Shown piece by piece: positions 1 to 6,421 of a stretch of DNA of 7,213 nucleotides (within the stretch, counting starts at the first letter, position 1; each line of letters starts with the position of its first letter). The position numbers and the translations under genes are program-made. The notes under the pieces were generated by a model. The model saw nothing but the letters and a program-made list of their open reading frames with translations. It was not told the DNA's origin and made no database searches. The DNA is from Nitrospirota bacterium (GTDB taxonomy: Bacteria > Nitrospirota > Thermodesulfovibrionia > Thermodesulfovibrionales > Magnetobacteriaceae): contig JADFXO010000199.1 in the NCBI GenBank assembly GCA_015233485.1, positions 1-7,213 on the forward strand, read 5' to 3'.

Positions 1-284
1 CCTCTTTTTGTTTTAGTAGAATTATTTGGAAGTAATACTATTATACAACAAAAAGAGGTATATTTTCTTCGTAATTCCTTATTTACACTTACTCTATCCA
101 TACTTTTCTACTGCGAAAGTTGAGTTACTGATTGCCAAAGGAAGAGGTTGAGACTGTTATGAATGATGAATTGCCCATTTTCGTGGGTAAGCTGTATTTC
201 ACAGGACATAAAATAACGCGGTCGTGTTATAAATAATGAGTATGAGTGAAGAACCGATATATAAATTACAAAAAGAGGTGAAAT
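1..284. other. Upstream non-coding stretch with a 12-bp inverted repeat
   Basis: No convincing gene lies in this stretch. It opens with a perfect 12-bp inverted repeat: CCTCTTTTTGTT at 1-12 pairs with AACAAAAAGAGG at 47-58. An inner 5-bp stem pairs TAGTA at 14-18 with TACTA at 36-40. The string ACAAAAAGAGGT at 48-59 recurs at 268-279, where it forms the ribosome binding site of the next gene. A 25-codon ORF starting with ATG at 159 has GGAAGAGG at 140-147, but the spacing is long and I do not call it. A weak -10 like TATAAA sits at 228-233 with no good -35. The first repeat arm touches the window edge, so it may be longer. Confidence 0.5.
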
Positions 285-584
285 ATGGAAATATGTAGAG
301 TATGTAACGGTAAGGGAACGGTGAAAAAAACTCAGACTGGAATACGCCCTTTTGGTGAAATTGTCCCGGCATGGGGAGACGAGTCTTGCCCTGTATGCCA
401 CGGCAAAGGCCAAACTGGTGATGTTAAGCCGAGTGTTAAATACGAGACTTGCCTGAACTGTGGCGGAAGCGGTACGATATTTGGCACAGCCATGGGTATG
501 GGAGCCTCTGGCATGGTTCCATCCTTTGCTAAAATAACGTGTACATCGTGCGGAGGGAGAGGTAGATTTGAGGTAAAGAGCTAA
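285..584 (+). CDS. Stand-alone DnaJ-type zinc-finger protein (four CxxCxGxG motifs)
   Basis: This 99-aa protein consists almost entirely of four CxxCxGxG motifs, at residues 4-11, 35-42, 56-63 and 86-93. The same motif builds the central zinc-binding region of DnaJ/Hsp40, where four copies bind two zinc ions. There is no J domain (no HPD motif) and no C-terminal substrate domain, so it is not a co-chaperone in the usual sense. Motif spacing is about 31, 21 and 30 residues. The first and last gaps are longer than in DnaJ, and the inserts are rich in Gly, Pro and Met (residues 12-34 and 64-85). Small proteins of this fold are known, for example anti-TRAP of Bacillus, which binds another protein rather than a misfolded client. 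The ATG at 285 follows GAGGTG at 275-280. The next gene starts 78 bp downstream with no obvious terminator between, so co-transcription is likely. The fold is well supported; the function is unknown. Confidence 0.85.
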   Translation: MEICRVCNGKGTVKKTQTGIRPFGEIVPAWGDESCPVCHGKGQTGDVKPSVKYETCLNCGGSGTIFGTAMGMGASGMVPSFAKITCTSCGGRGRFEVKS

Positions 585-662
585 GAGTCTACCTAATAAA
601 AGTTTAGTGCCTACGGGTAATTACAGAAATAGTGAGAACGATAATTGAAAAAAGGAGGAGAA

Positions 663-1616
663 ATGAGTCTGACTATTGATTTGAGCCTTGTGAAAAAGAG
701 TCTTTACGACAACGCAAAAGAAGAAATAATAAAGGATTACGGATTGCAGGGAAATTATAATAACCCTGAAGAACTTTCGGCTGCCCTTCTGGATGCGCTT
801 AGGCAGACACCGGCAGTTGATCCGCTTGCTGAAAAATACTCTAACTATAAGGTGTTTGAGGCGGCTGCGCGTTCAATCGGCAGCAATGCCAGAAAATGGA
901 GCACATTTGTAAGAAATGAGGGTATGCTATGTACAACTCTTCATCAATATAACCCATCGCATGTAGTTATGAATAACGTACAGCCTGCGACTATTATGTG
1001 TTTTCTTCCTGGACAATCACAGAAAAGGGACTCAGAGGGTATTGTAGCTTGGGCGAATATCTTAAATAATGTACAGGACTATTATAGCAAGGTAATTATA
1101 CCAGTTGCACATTTGTTGAGGGAATCTGTTGGCAATTCCTTAACGATTCCCCATTTGATGCTCTATCTTGTCGCTTTTTTTGGTTCTGAGCCTGGCATCT
1201 GGAGAAATAGCAGTATTATTTCGGCTTTGAGGAAAATACTTCCTGCCAGCCTTATGTTGGAAACACCTTATAATAATAAATGGAAGTTCAAAGGTATGAT
1301 GTATGCTCTGGGGGCGGAATTTTTAAGGAACCTGGGATGGAGCGGGTTTAAAGTAGACAGACATATTATGAGGCTTTTCAAGTTATGGCTTCAAAACAAT
1401 AACGTTGATGATACCCACCGCGATGTTACCAGGTTTCTAGAATGTTTTCATATCGACGCTTCAGAGGAATTAAGAAGTTACATCTACTACTCGATGCTCG
1501 GCATGAAAATGTCTCCACAGGGTATAGAATACAGCCATGTAGATAATCTTGTCTGGGCCTTAGGAGCGTATGTGGAAAAAAAAGGGAAAGAGTCTGGCAT
1601 CCGTTATCTTAATTAA
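663..1616 (+). CDS. HhH-GPD-like DNA glycosylase, divergent
   Basis: This is a 317-aa protein with no membrane segment. Residues 211-239 resemble the signature region of the HhH-GPD superfamily of base-excision DNA glycosylases: a helix-turn-helix stretch (ALGAEFLRNLGW) leads into KVDRHIMRLF, which matches the VDxHxxR element. Asp232 would be the catalytic aspartate. No lysine is evident at the bifunctional-lyase position, and the C-terminus lacks the four-cysteine Fe-S cluster of EndoIII/MutY, which would suggest a monofunctional enzyme. The first ~140 residues match no family I know and may add specificity or a partner site. A second motif-like block, HVDNLVWALG, lies at 292-301. I start at ATG 663, preceded by GGAGGAG at 654-660. 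An in-frame TTG at 645 would run through this ribosome binding site and is less likely. In the cell it should act on DNA; the substrate base is unknown. The family call is motif-based and moderate in strength; the gene itself is clear. Confidence 0.8.
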   Translation: MSLTIDLSLVKKSLYDNAKEEIIKDYGLQGNYNNPEELSAALLDALRQTPAVDPLAEKYSNYKVFEAAARSIGSNARKWSTFVRNEGMLCTTLHQYNPSHVVMNNVQPATIMCFLPGQSQKRDSEGIVAWANILNNVQDYYSKVIIPVAHLLRESVGNSLTIPHLMLYLVAFFGSEPGIWRNSSIISALRKILPASLMLETPYNNKWKFKGMMYALGAEFLRNLGWSGFKVDRHIMRLFKLWLQNNNVDDTHRDVTRFLECFHIDASEELRSYIYYSMLGMKMSPQGIEYSHVDNLVWALGAYVEKKGKESGIRYLN

Positions 1617-1874
1617 ATTTCTTCCAGTAAATGTTTACCGGGCCAGCTTTAAACGGTTGCTGGGGATGAAAGTCTTCCTGCAACCGAATATTTCAAGCAT
1701 GAGTAGAGAAAATGATATATAGAAATACTTAAGAGGTAAACAGGAGTGCTATTGGCGATTGACAGCCGTATATATGGGCTGATACCTATGGATACAGAAG
1801 ACAATTTTTTATGTAACGTTAAATGTCGCTTATATCTGCTACACTATATATAAATACCGATATAAGGAGGCTAT
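1617..1874. other. 258-bp intergenic spacer with alternative hairpins
   Basis: Just past the stop of the glycosylase-like gene, CGGTTGC at 1654-1660 pairs with GCAACCG at 1680-1686 (7 bp). A competing stem pairs CCAGC at 1643-1647 with GCTGG at 1659-1663, sharing bases with the first. Neither is followed by a T-run, so neither is a standard terminator. A consensus TTGACA lies at 1759-1764, but the best -10 behind it (GATACC, 1781-1786) is poor. An extended -10-like TGCTACACT at 1837-1845 sits nearer the next gene, without a good -35. A 35-codon GTG-started frame (1746-1853) behind AGAGG is possible but not called. The spacer probably holds the promoter of the NADAR gene. Confidence 0.4.
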
Positions 1875-2309
1875 ATGGCAGAAGAAAGAGTAAAACAGTT
1901 TAGAGGTGAGTATTCCTTTTTATCGAATTTTTATGCATCTGAGATAGCTTATGAAGGGCTTATTTATCCATCAGTAGAGAATGCGTTTCAAGCTGCAAAG
2001 GTGCTTGATAATACGAAGAGAGTTGAATTTACTACTGTAAAGGCAGGTAGTGCGAAAAAGTTAGGCCGTAAAGTTTTACTGAGATCAGATTGGAATACAG
2101 CTCGTATCATAATAATGAAAGAATTACTAATAATAAAATTTTCACAGGAGCCGCTCAGATCCATGCTTTTATCTACTGGAAATGCAATTTTAGAGGAGGG
2201 GAATACCTGGAATGATACTTTTTGGGGAATCTCGCTAAAAACGGGTAGAGGTAGTAATATGTTGGGAAGACTGTTAATGGAAGTAAGAGGAGAGCTTGAG
2301 AAACAATAA
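1875..2309 (+). CDS. NADAR (YbiA/DUF1768) domain N-glycosidase
   Basis: This 144-aa protein is a complete single-domain NADAR protein. The family signatures run in order: FRGEYSFLSNFY (residues 9-20), YPSVENAFQAAK (31-42), AGSAKKLGRKV (57-67), the Trp73/Arg77 pair, EGNTWNDTFWG (108-118) and the C-terminal NMLGRLLMEVR (128-138). The length is near the usual family size and no core motif is missing. Known members cleave N-glycosidic bonds. E. coli YbiA acts on riboflavin-pathway intermediates, and others remove ADP-ribose from guanine in nucleic acid, sometimes as antitoxins to DarT-type ADP-ribosyltransferases. No DarT-like gene is recognisable here. The ATG at 1875 follows AAGGAGG at 1864-1870. 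The next gene starts 38 bp after the stop with its own ribosome binding site, so the two are likely an operon. The substrate in this setting is unknown: damage repair, NAD-related defence or counter-defence are all possible. Confidence 0.93.
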   Translation: MAEERVKQFRGEYSFLSNFYASEIAYEGLIYPSVENAFQAAKVLDNTKRVEFTTVKAGSAKKLGRKVLLRSDWNTARIIIMKELLIIKFSQEPLRSMLLSTGNAILEEGNTWNDTFWGISLKTGRGSNMLGRLLMEVRGELEKQ

Positions 2310-2347
2310 ATTAAAATTTTATTATCTAAAAAGGAGGAAGAACACAA

Positions 2348-4564
2348 ATGGCAAAAAAAAATGATGATGCAACAAGTAACTCTACTGTTCGACCACCAGA
2401 CGCAGAATATACAAGATATGTTTCGGAACCGGATGCAGAGATTCTAAACGATCCTGAACAAGATGTTGGGAGTTTGGCCTACACAGATGCTATAGGACGC
2501 ACCATTAGAGCTCCAGGTACATTTCTGCAGATGATCAAACAACAACGTGGTAAGCAAATGGTTGGAGCAGATACTGGAGTTATATCAGAGACGAACATAC
2601 ATCCTAAAGACAGAGAACTACTAAATAAATTGGCTACAGAAGCTCTTCCTCTGCAAACTTTTTTTGCACTTAAGGTAATAACTGCACCTAGTTCACTTGT
2701 GGAACACGCCATAAACTGGACAAGAACTATGACACAGATATTTAGTGAGACTTGTACAGGAAAGACTGTCAATTTGCAAAGGACGCAGCTAGCACTTCAG
2801 CAATTGTATAACAACATTTCATTTGATCTTCAAAACACCACTTCTGAAGAAACACTTCATAATAATGTAAAGAATTTGATAGAGAAAGGTCAAATTGGAG
2901 GTGTACTGAAAGTATCAGGACTTCTTGACACTAAGAATCCCAAGAACTCTGCGGTAGATATAGACAAGTATGTTGATAATTTCATAGATGCGGTAAAGAG
3001 ACATCTCGGCTCGCATAAAGTATCTTCGCAACAACTCAATCCAAGATTTGTAGTTGATACTAGATTTAAAAATCAGACATCAATGGGTGAGCCGATAGGT
3101 AAAGGAGAATACAAGCCGTTGAAACAGCATGTATCTATCTTTTCTACAGCTGATGACCCATGGAAATTCTATTTTGATATTGAAACAGAAAGAAGTAAGG
3201 CAATGTACTGGGCTATATACTCAGGTTTTGAACCTGGGAATCCCGTAGGGGACGAAACGATAACTGGTAGGACTGATGCGTTATCACTTAGCAATATGGC
3301 AAGCTATTTGGCAAATGAGTCATTATTGATTAGGTTAGGTATCTCCTTCCATGTTGGTTCATTACTTAGAAATGAAGCTATTCTATCAGCGCTCAACAAA
3401 TATGATGTTCCAATAGCTAGTGGCAGGTTGGCAACAGCTTTACTCTTTTCAGCATATAAAGCTAATCCGTTGAGTGCAGGTACAGGTGTTAGTAAAGAAG
3501 ATCAAGAACGAGATTCAAGATTACTGCACGGTGCAATATATTCTACGGCTGATGAACGTGGAAGAAAAAGTATGATGGATTCTGCAGAGAAAGCAACTGA
3601 GGGGTTTCATTCTGCTATATCACCCATCTTGAAAAAAATAGGTGGTGAAGCTGGTACATTCCCTGCATTCGAAAAGTGGTATACAAATCCTGAGGTACAA
3701 GATGCCCTATCAGGAGAATATCATCAGAGTGTAGGTGAGACCTCTACTTCTAATTTACACAAAGCAATTGATGCATATTATACTGAATCTACAGGTAAAG
3801 ACTTATCAAATAAAGAACGGGATGACTTAGGTAAGGTTTTAGAAGGAAGTATGAATGAATTTCAAAATGGTGTTTTTACTCCTGCAAGAATTAATACTTC
3901 ACTTGATTATGAAAAGAACGTTGCAACCATTATGAAAGAATCTAAGATGTTTGTAAATACGTTACTCAAAATGCAAGCAGGAGAACAAGTTGAGACTCCT
4001 TCGGACGAAACTGATAAACCTGCAAATCAAAAAGTTATATCTGGTTCAATAAGTACACTTGTTAAATCTGTAGGAACAATTGTTAATAAAGTCAAAGGTC
4101 TTCTAAACAATCCTAATGATGATAATATGGTTCAAAAAATAATTGCAAGAGCTCTTCCAGATAATCCACTAAAACAAGGTGTTATCGAGGAGCTTTCAGA
4201 AACAATGCCCGAAAGCTACTGGGTAAATGCAATAAATAATGCTCAAATATGTACATCTAAGCAAGTAAAAGATAGCGAAACTGCTAATATAAGAGAACTA
4301 TCAGCAAAAACTGATATGGTTGTAGTTGGTAAGGAAGGTAACCGAGTTGTAGGAGTAAATCCTATCTCAGATGTTATGATTTTACAGTATGAACGTATGA
4401 AAGATAGTCTGAGAAACGTAGCCAACGGTGAAGACGGACTTGAACATTTGAACAACCTTCTATCAAGAGCAGTTTTAAATGCTCATGGAGGTAGTCTTGA
4501 AGGTTATGCTGTAATGGATGTGCTGGGTCTCATGGAGAAAGCTCCCTTGTTGAACTATTCTTAA
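2348..4564 (+). CDS. Large uncharacterised 738-aa protein
   Basis: I do not recognise this protein. It is soluble in appearance, with no signal peptide or membrane segment, and mostly helical. The first ~45 residues are polar and probably disordered (many D, E, N, S, P). A compact, aromatic-rich part lies around residues 262-300 (PWKFYFDIE, MYWAIYSGFEPGNP). Helical stretches follow at about 315-375, and a Ser/Asn/Lys-rich linker with TPSDETDKPANQ lies near 550-561. The last ~75 residues include a beta-like segment (TDMVVVGKEGNRVVGV, 655-670) followed by helices. It has only two cysteines (136 and 635). I see no Walker A, nuclease, protease or ADP-ribosyltransferase motif. ATG 2348 follows AAGGAGG at 2331-2337 with a rather long spacing of 10. 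It lies 38 bp behind the NADAR gene, so it may work with that enzyme. A phage- or plasmid-borne structural or effector protein are both open. Confidence 0.9.
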   Translation: MAKKNDDATSNSTVRPPDAEYTRYVSEPDAEILNDPEQDVGSLAYTDAIGRTIRAPGTFLQMIKQQRGKQMVGADTGVISETNIHPKDRELLNKLATEALPLQTFFALKVITAPSSLVEHAINWTRTMTQIFSETCTGKTVNLQRTQLALQQLYNNISFDLQNTTSEETLHNNVKNLIEKGQIGGVLKVSGLLDTKNPKNSAVDIDKYVDNFIDAVKRHLGSHKVSSQQLNPRFVVDTRFKNQTSMGEPIGKGEYKPLKQHVSIFSTADDPWKFYFDIETERSKAMYWAIYSGFEPGNPVGDETITGRTDALSLSNMASYLANESLLIRLGISFHVGSLLRNEAILSALNKYDVPIASGRLATALLFSAYKANPLSAGTGVSKEDQERDSRLLHGAIYSTADERGRKSMMDSAEKATEGFHSAISPILKKIGGEAGTFPAFEKWYTNPEVQDALSGEYHQSVGETSTSNLHKAIDAYYTESTGKDLSNKERDDLGKVLEGSMNEFQNGVFTPARINTSLDYEKNVATIMKESKMFVNTLLKMQAGEQVETPSDETDKPANQKVISGSISTLVKSVGTIVNKVKGLLNNPNDDNMVQKIIARALPDNPLKQGVIEELSETMPESYWVNAINNAQICTSKQVKDSETANIRELSAKTDMVVVGKEGNRVVGVNPISDVMILQYERMKDSLRNVANGEDGLEHLNNLLSRAVLNAHGGSLEGYAVMDVLGLMEKAPLLNYS

Positions 4565-4777
4565 TTTGGACAAGCATAGAACAGAAACATGAAATAGAAA
4601 CCACCACTTAAATGTTAAATAAACATATTCTACAAAAGACAATAAGTAAAACCCTGATATTTTAACAGCAGTCGCATTTGACGCATTTATTTCAAGATAG
4701 AATTGTAGTTATAACACAACTTGTCGCATACATTGTTTATAATAATTACAATAAATAATTTAAGGAGGTAAGTATAT
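4565..4777. other. 213-bp intergenic spacer, probable promoter region
   Basis: I see no gene here and no good terminator for the preceding gene; the only hairpin is a weak 5-bp ATGTT/AACAT. A perfect -10 hexamer TATAAT lies at 4738-4743, 34 bp before the next start, but the -35 position (CACAAC, 4715-4720) is poor, so the promoter is a weak or activated candidate. A short tandem GCATTT lies around 4674-4688 and includes a TTGACG. Confidence 0.4.
4738..4743 (+). promoter_or_regulatory. Candidate -10 element of the 214-aa gene
   Basis: TATAAT matches the sigma-A -10 consensus exactly and is well placed to give a short leader before the ribosome binding site at 4762-4769. The -35 region shows little match to TTGACA, so the assignment is tentative. 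Confidence 0.35.
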
Positions 4778-5422
4778 ATGACAGACGCTGAAATTGTTGA
4801 CAAAACCATTATGGTTGATGACTCAACAGGATGGAGACTTGTAAAAATTGATAAGGTAATTATGTGTGAACCAGGATGTGCTTATATTGTGGATAGATCA
4901 GCTGTGGCAATAGATGATGAGGCTGATTATAGAGCGTGGAATTATTATATTTTTAGGCCAATAGAAAATGGTACTTATGAAGAAGTTAGTGGTTATGAAG
5001 AATTGCCGGATGATTTTAATTTGAAGGAAGAAGTAGATAGGCTTTTGGAATCAATGAGGTTAGATGATGAGATTGCGAAGGAGAGACAAGACTGGTTAGA
5101 CGAGCTGTTCCCAGAAATGAAGGATGGCGCGAAAGTGCCGAATGGCGAGTTAGGTATGATTAAGCTTCTCTTTGCTGAAGAATTTGCTATGTGGAAAATA
5201 AAACTACCTGATAAGGGGGTAAAACTAAGAAAAGATGGCCAAATTTCTAAGGAGGGCTGGAGTATAGAATATGAGTTTGGAAAAGAGAAAGGGAAGGAAT
5301 ATTTAGATGTGTGGGCATCTCATAGAATGACTAACGATAGACAAATACGTATTTATGAAGATGGAGAAATTGACTATGATGTTGACTCTGGATCTTTTGT
5401 TGTTGTGGACAGAATAGACTAG
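4778..5422 (+). CDS. Acidic 214-aa protein with a recurrent uncharacterised C-terminal domain
   Basis: This protein has two parts. Residues 1-75 look like a small beta-rich unit (WRLVKIDKVIMCEPGCAYIV, then YRAWNYYIFRPIENG). A charged helical linker (about 80-115) follows. The second part, about 124-200, contains a helix (LGMIKLLFAEEFAMW), GWSIEYEFG at 160-168, EYLDVWASHRMTND at 174-187 and RIYEDG at 191-196. The pattern GW-x-I-x-Y-x-FG followed by EYLD-x(4)-HRMT-ND and R-x-Y-x-DG is one I recall from short hypothetical bacterial proteins (about 120 aa). I know no function for it. The whole protein is strongly acidic, as is common for immunity, antitoxin or anti-restriction proteins, but that is only a hint. 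The start is secure: AAGGAGGT at 4762-4769, then ATG 4778. It is probably a single-gene unit, because a spacer lies before it and a strong hairpin directly after it. Confidence 0.85.
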   Translation: MTDAEIVDKTIMVDDSTGWRLVKIDKVIMCEPGCAYIVDRSAVAIDDEADYRAWNYYIFRPIENGTYEEVSGYEELPDDFNLKEEVDRLLESMRLDDEIAKERQDWLDELFPEMKDGAKVPNGELGMIKLLFAEEFAMWKIKLPDKGVKLRKDGQISKEGWSIEYEFGKEKGKEYLDVWASHRMTNDRQIRIYEDGEIDYDVDSGSFVVVDRID

Positions 5423-5428
5423 TCAGAT

Positions 5429-5462
5429 AATAACACCCCGCCGCTTATTGCGGGGTGTTATT
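5429..5462 (+). terminator. 13-bp perfect hairpin, transcription terminator
   Basis: AATAACACCCCGC at 5429-5441 is perfectly complementary to GCGGGGTGTTATT at 5450-5462, with an 8-nt loop. It begins 6 bp after the stop of the 214-aa gene. The stem has a GC core and AT flanks. The expected T-run after it is short and broken (TTATTAATAG), so termination may be partial, or the hairpin may act mainly as a 3' end stabiliser. Confidence 0.75.
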
Positions 5463-5477
5463 AATAGTGTCCATTCG

Positions 5478-5763
5478 GTAAGTGTCTGTCGGGATTTAGA
5501 AAAGAAGTGGTATAGAATCGGTTATCATATATTTTAGGAGGTAACCGGTGGAAATTGAAGCGGGTTCGGAAGCATCTTTAAGTGAAGTAGTTGAAAGATT
5601 TAAGCAATGGAGATTAACTGGGAGAAGTACAAGAGAGCCAATTCCGGCGGAACTGTGGGAGTCTTCAATGAACCTAACGACGCGTCATTCTATTTGCCGG
5701 GTATTGAGATTGCTTAGAGTTTTGCCAATACCAACTGAAGCAAAACAAGAGCACTTAAAATAA
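5478..5763 (+). mobile_element. IS66-family left-end fragment
   Basis: GTAAGTGTCTGTC at 5478-5490 resembles the terminal inverted repeat of IS66-family elements, which typically starts GTAAG. It is followed after about 60 bp by an OrfA-like reading frame, as expected at an IS66 left end. TnpB, TnpC and a matching right end are all absent: the next gene starts at 5844. The element is therefore a one-ended remnant. I could not find a target duplication, because the right end is missing, and the right boundary given here is only the end of the reading frame. Confidence 0.5.
5548..5763 (+). CDS. IS66 OrfA-like fragment, probably decayed
   Basis: This 71-aa frame starts at GTG 5548, six bases after AGGAGG at 5536-5541. 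The segment SLSEVVERFKQWRLTGR (residues 10-26), then PIPAELWESSMNLTTRHSIC, matches the N-terminal pattern of small accessory proteins that precede TnpB in IS66 elements (FxxWRxTRxxxxxIPExLWxxAVxLAxxHG), which help transposition and have no catalytic role. The family normally continues as LRLDYxxLKKR. Here the frame instead reads RLLRVLPIPTEAK and stops. The +1 frame from 5714 reads LEFCQYQLKQNKST before a TAA at 5756-5758, closer to the expected pattern. A one-base insertion near 5711-5715 would explain this. With no TnpB/TnpC downstream, the fragment should be inactive. It could still be translated, since its start signals are good. The family call comes from pattern memory. Confidence 0.6.
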   Translation: MEIEAGSEASLSEVVERFKQWRLTGRSTREPIPAELWESSMNLTTRHSICRVLRLLRVLPIPTEAKQEHLK

Positions 5764-5843
5764 GAACAACGAAACTCAAAGGAAATGCTACCGACATAAA
5801 AGTCTAAGGTTAAGTAAAATACAACATTAAATAGGAGGACACT

Positions 5844-6419
5844 ATGAATACAAAAATTGATGGGGTACATACAGAAGAAGATACTTCCGGTACGAATGAT
5901 ATTGCAGATCCAGCAGATGGGATGGATGCCTATTTTAAGAAGATGAAAGAAATAGAAGAATCTTTTCCTTGTTTTGCTGCGAGTAATAAATCTCCTAAAG
6001 AATTATCACAGCTGGTCAATTCTGAGATGGCAGCAAGAAAAAATATGAAAGATACGAGTATACCTGTAAGTAGTGTTGCCCAAATGCTTCAAGTATTAAA
6101 GTCATACTCAAGTCTTAAGAGCTTTTTGGATGAACCTTTAGATAGTGATATTTTGAGATTTATTACTGTTGTTATGGGAATGAGTCCTAGTCCTGAAAGA
6201 TTATTACGCATGACAAAATATCTGAAAACTAGTGATGAGTTTTTTGAATCATCACCGGATCAAGTACTTTCGAATATACGCATAAGTGCTTGTAGGAGTA
6301 CCATCCCTGAGATCGAAAAAGTAACAGATCATGAGAAACGTAGGGAAGAAGTAGATAAACAGCTTTTGGATGTTTCTAACTTATTTCAAAAGGGAGGTGT
6401 TTCTGCAGCCGGATTCTAA
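5844..6419 (+). CDS. Uncharacterised 191-aa protein
   Basis: I do not recognise this protein. It has an acidic, disordered first ~28 residues, then helices throughout: about 28-40, 50-66, 76-95, 101-113, 117-128 and 153-183. Cysteines are at 43 and 150. There is no signal peptide, membrane segment, DNA-binding helix-turn-helix or nucleotide-binding motif that I can see. The last residues (QKGGVSAAGF) are small and flexible. ATG 5844 lies five bases after AGGAGG at 5833-5838. A 53-aa ORF begins 2 bp after the stop, which suggests translational coupling. The style (acidic disordered N-terminus, all-helical body, no hallmark) resembles that of the 738-aa protein, so both may belong to one accessory element. 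Confidence 0.85.
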   Translation: MNTKIDGVHTEEDTSGTNDIADPADGMDAYFKKMKEIEESFPCFAASNKSPKELSQLVNSEMAARKNMKDTSIPVSSVAQMLQVLKSYSSLKSFLDEPLDSDILRFITVVMGMSPSPERLLRMTKYLKTSDEFFESSPDQVLSNIRISACRSTIPEIEKVTDHEKRREEVDKQLLDVSNLFQKGGVSAAGF

Positions 6420-6421
6420 AA

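Noticed and set aside
159..236. 25-aa ORF with GGAAGAGG upstream
   Set aside because: Spacing is too long and the product too short to support without conservation.
108..413. Long - strand frame over the first gene's leader and 5' part
   Set aside because: It is antisense to the zinc-finger gene, lacks a ribosome binding site and has a low-complexity hydrophobic translation.
645..662. TTG start at 645 for the glycosylase-like gene, adding six residues
   Set aside because: The added codons are the ribosome binding site itself (AAAGGAGGAG); ATG 663 directly behind it is the natural start.
1746..1853. 35-aa GTG-started ORF in the spacer before the NADAR gene
   Set aside because: Unusual start, modest ribosome binding site and overlap with promoter-like sequence; no protein character to support it.
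1988..2347. - strand frame opposite the NADAR gene
   Set aside because: The + strand frame has full NADAR motifs; the antisense frame is a by-product.
2479..2772. - strand frame opposite the start of the 738-aa gene
   Set aside because: No start signals and no protein character; antisense to a well-supported gene.
5685..5870. - strand frame over the IS66 fragment and the start of the 191-aa gene
   Set aside because: No ribosome binding site, and it covers the clear start region of the 191-aa gene.
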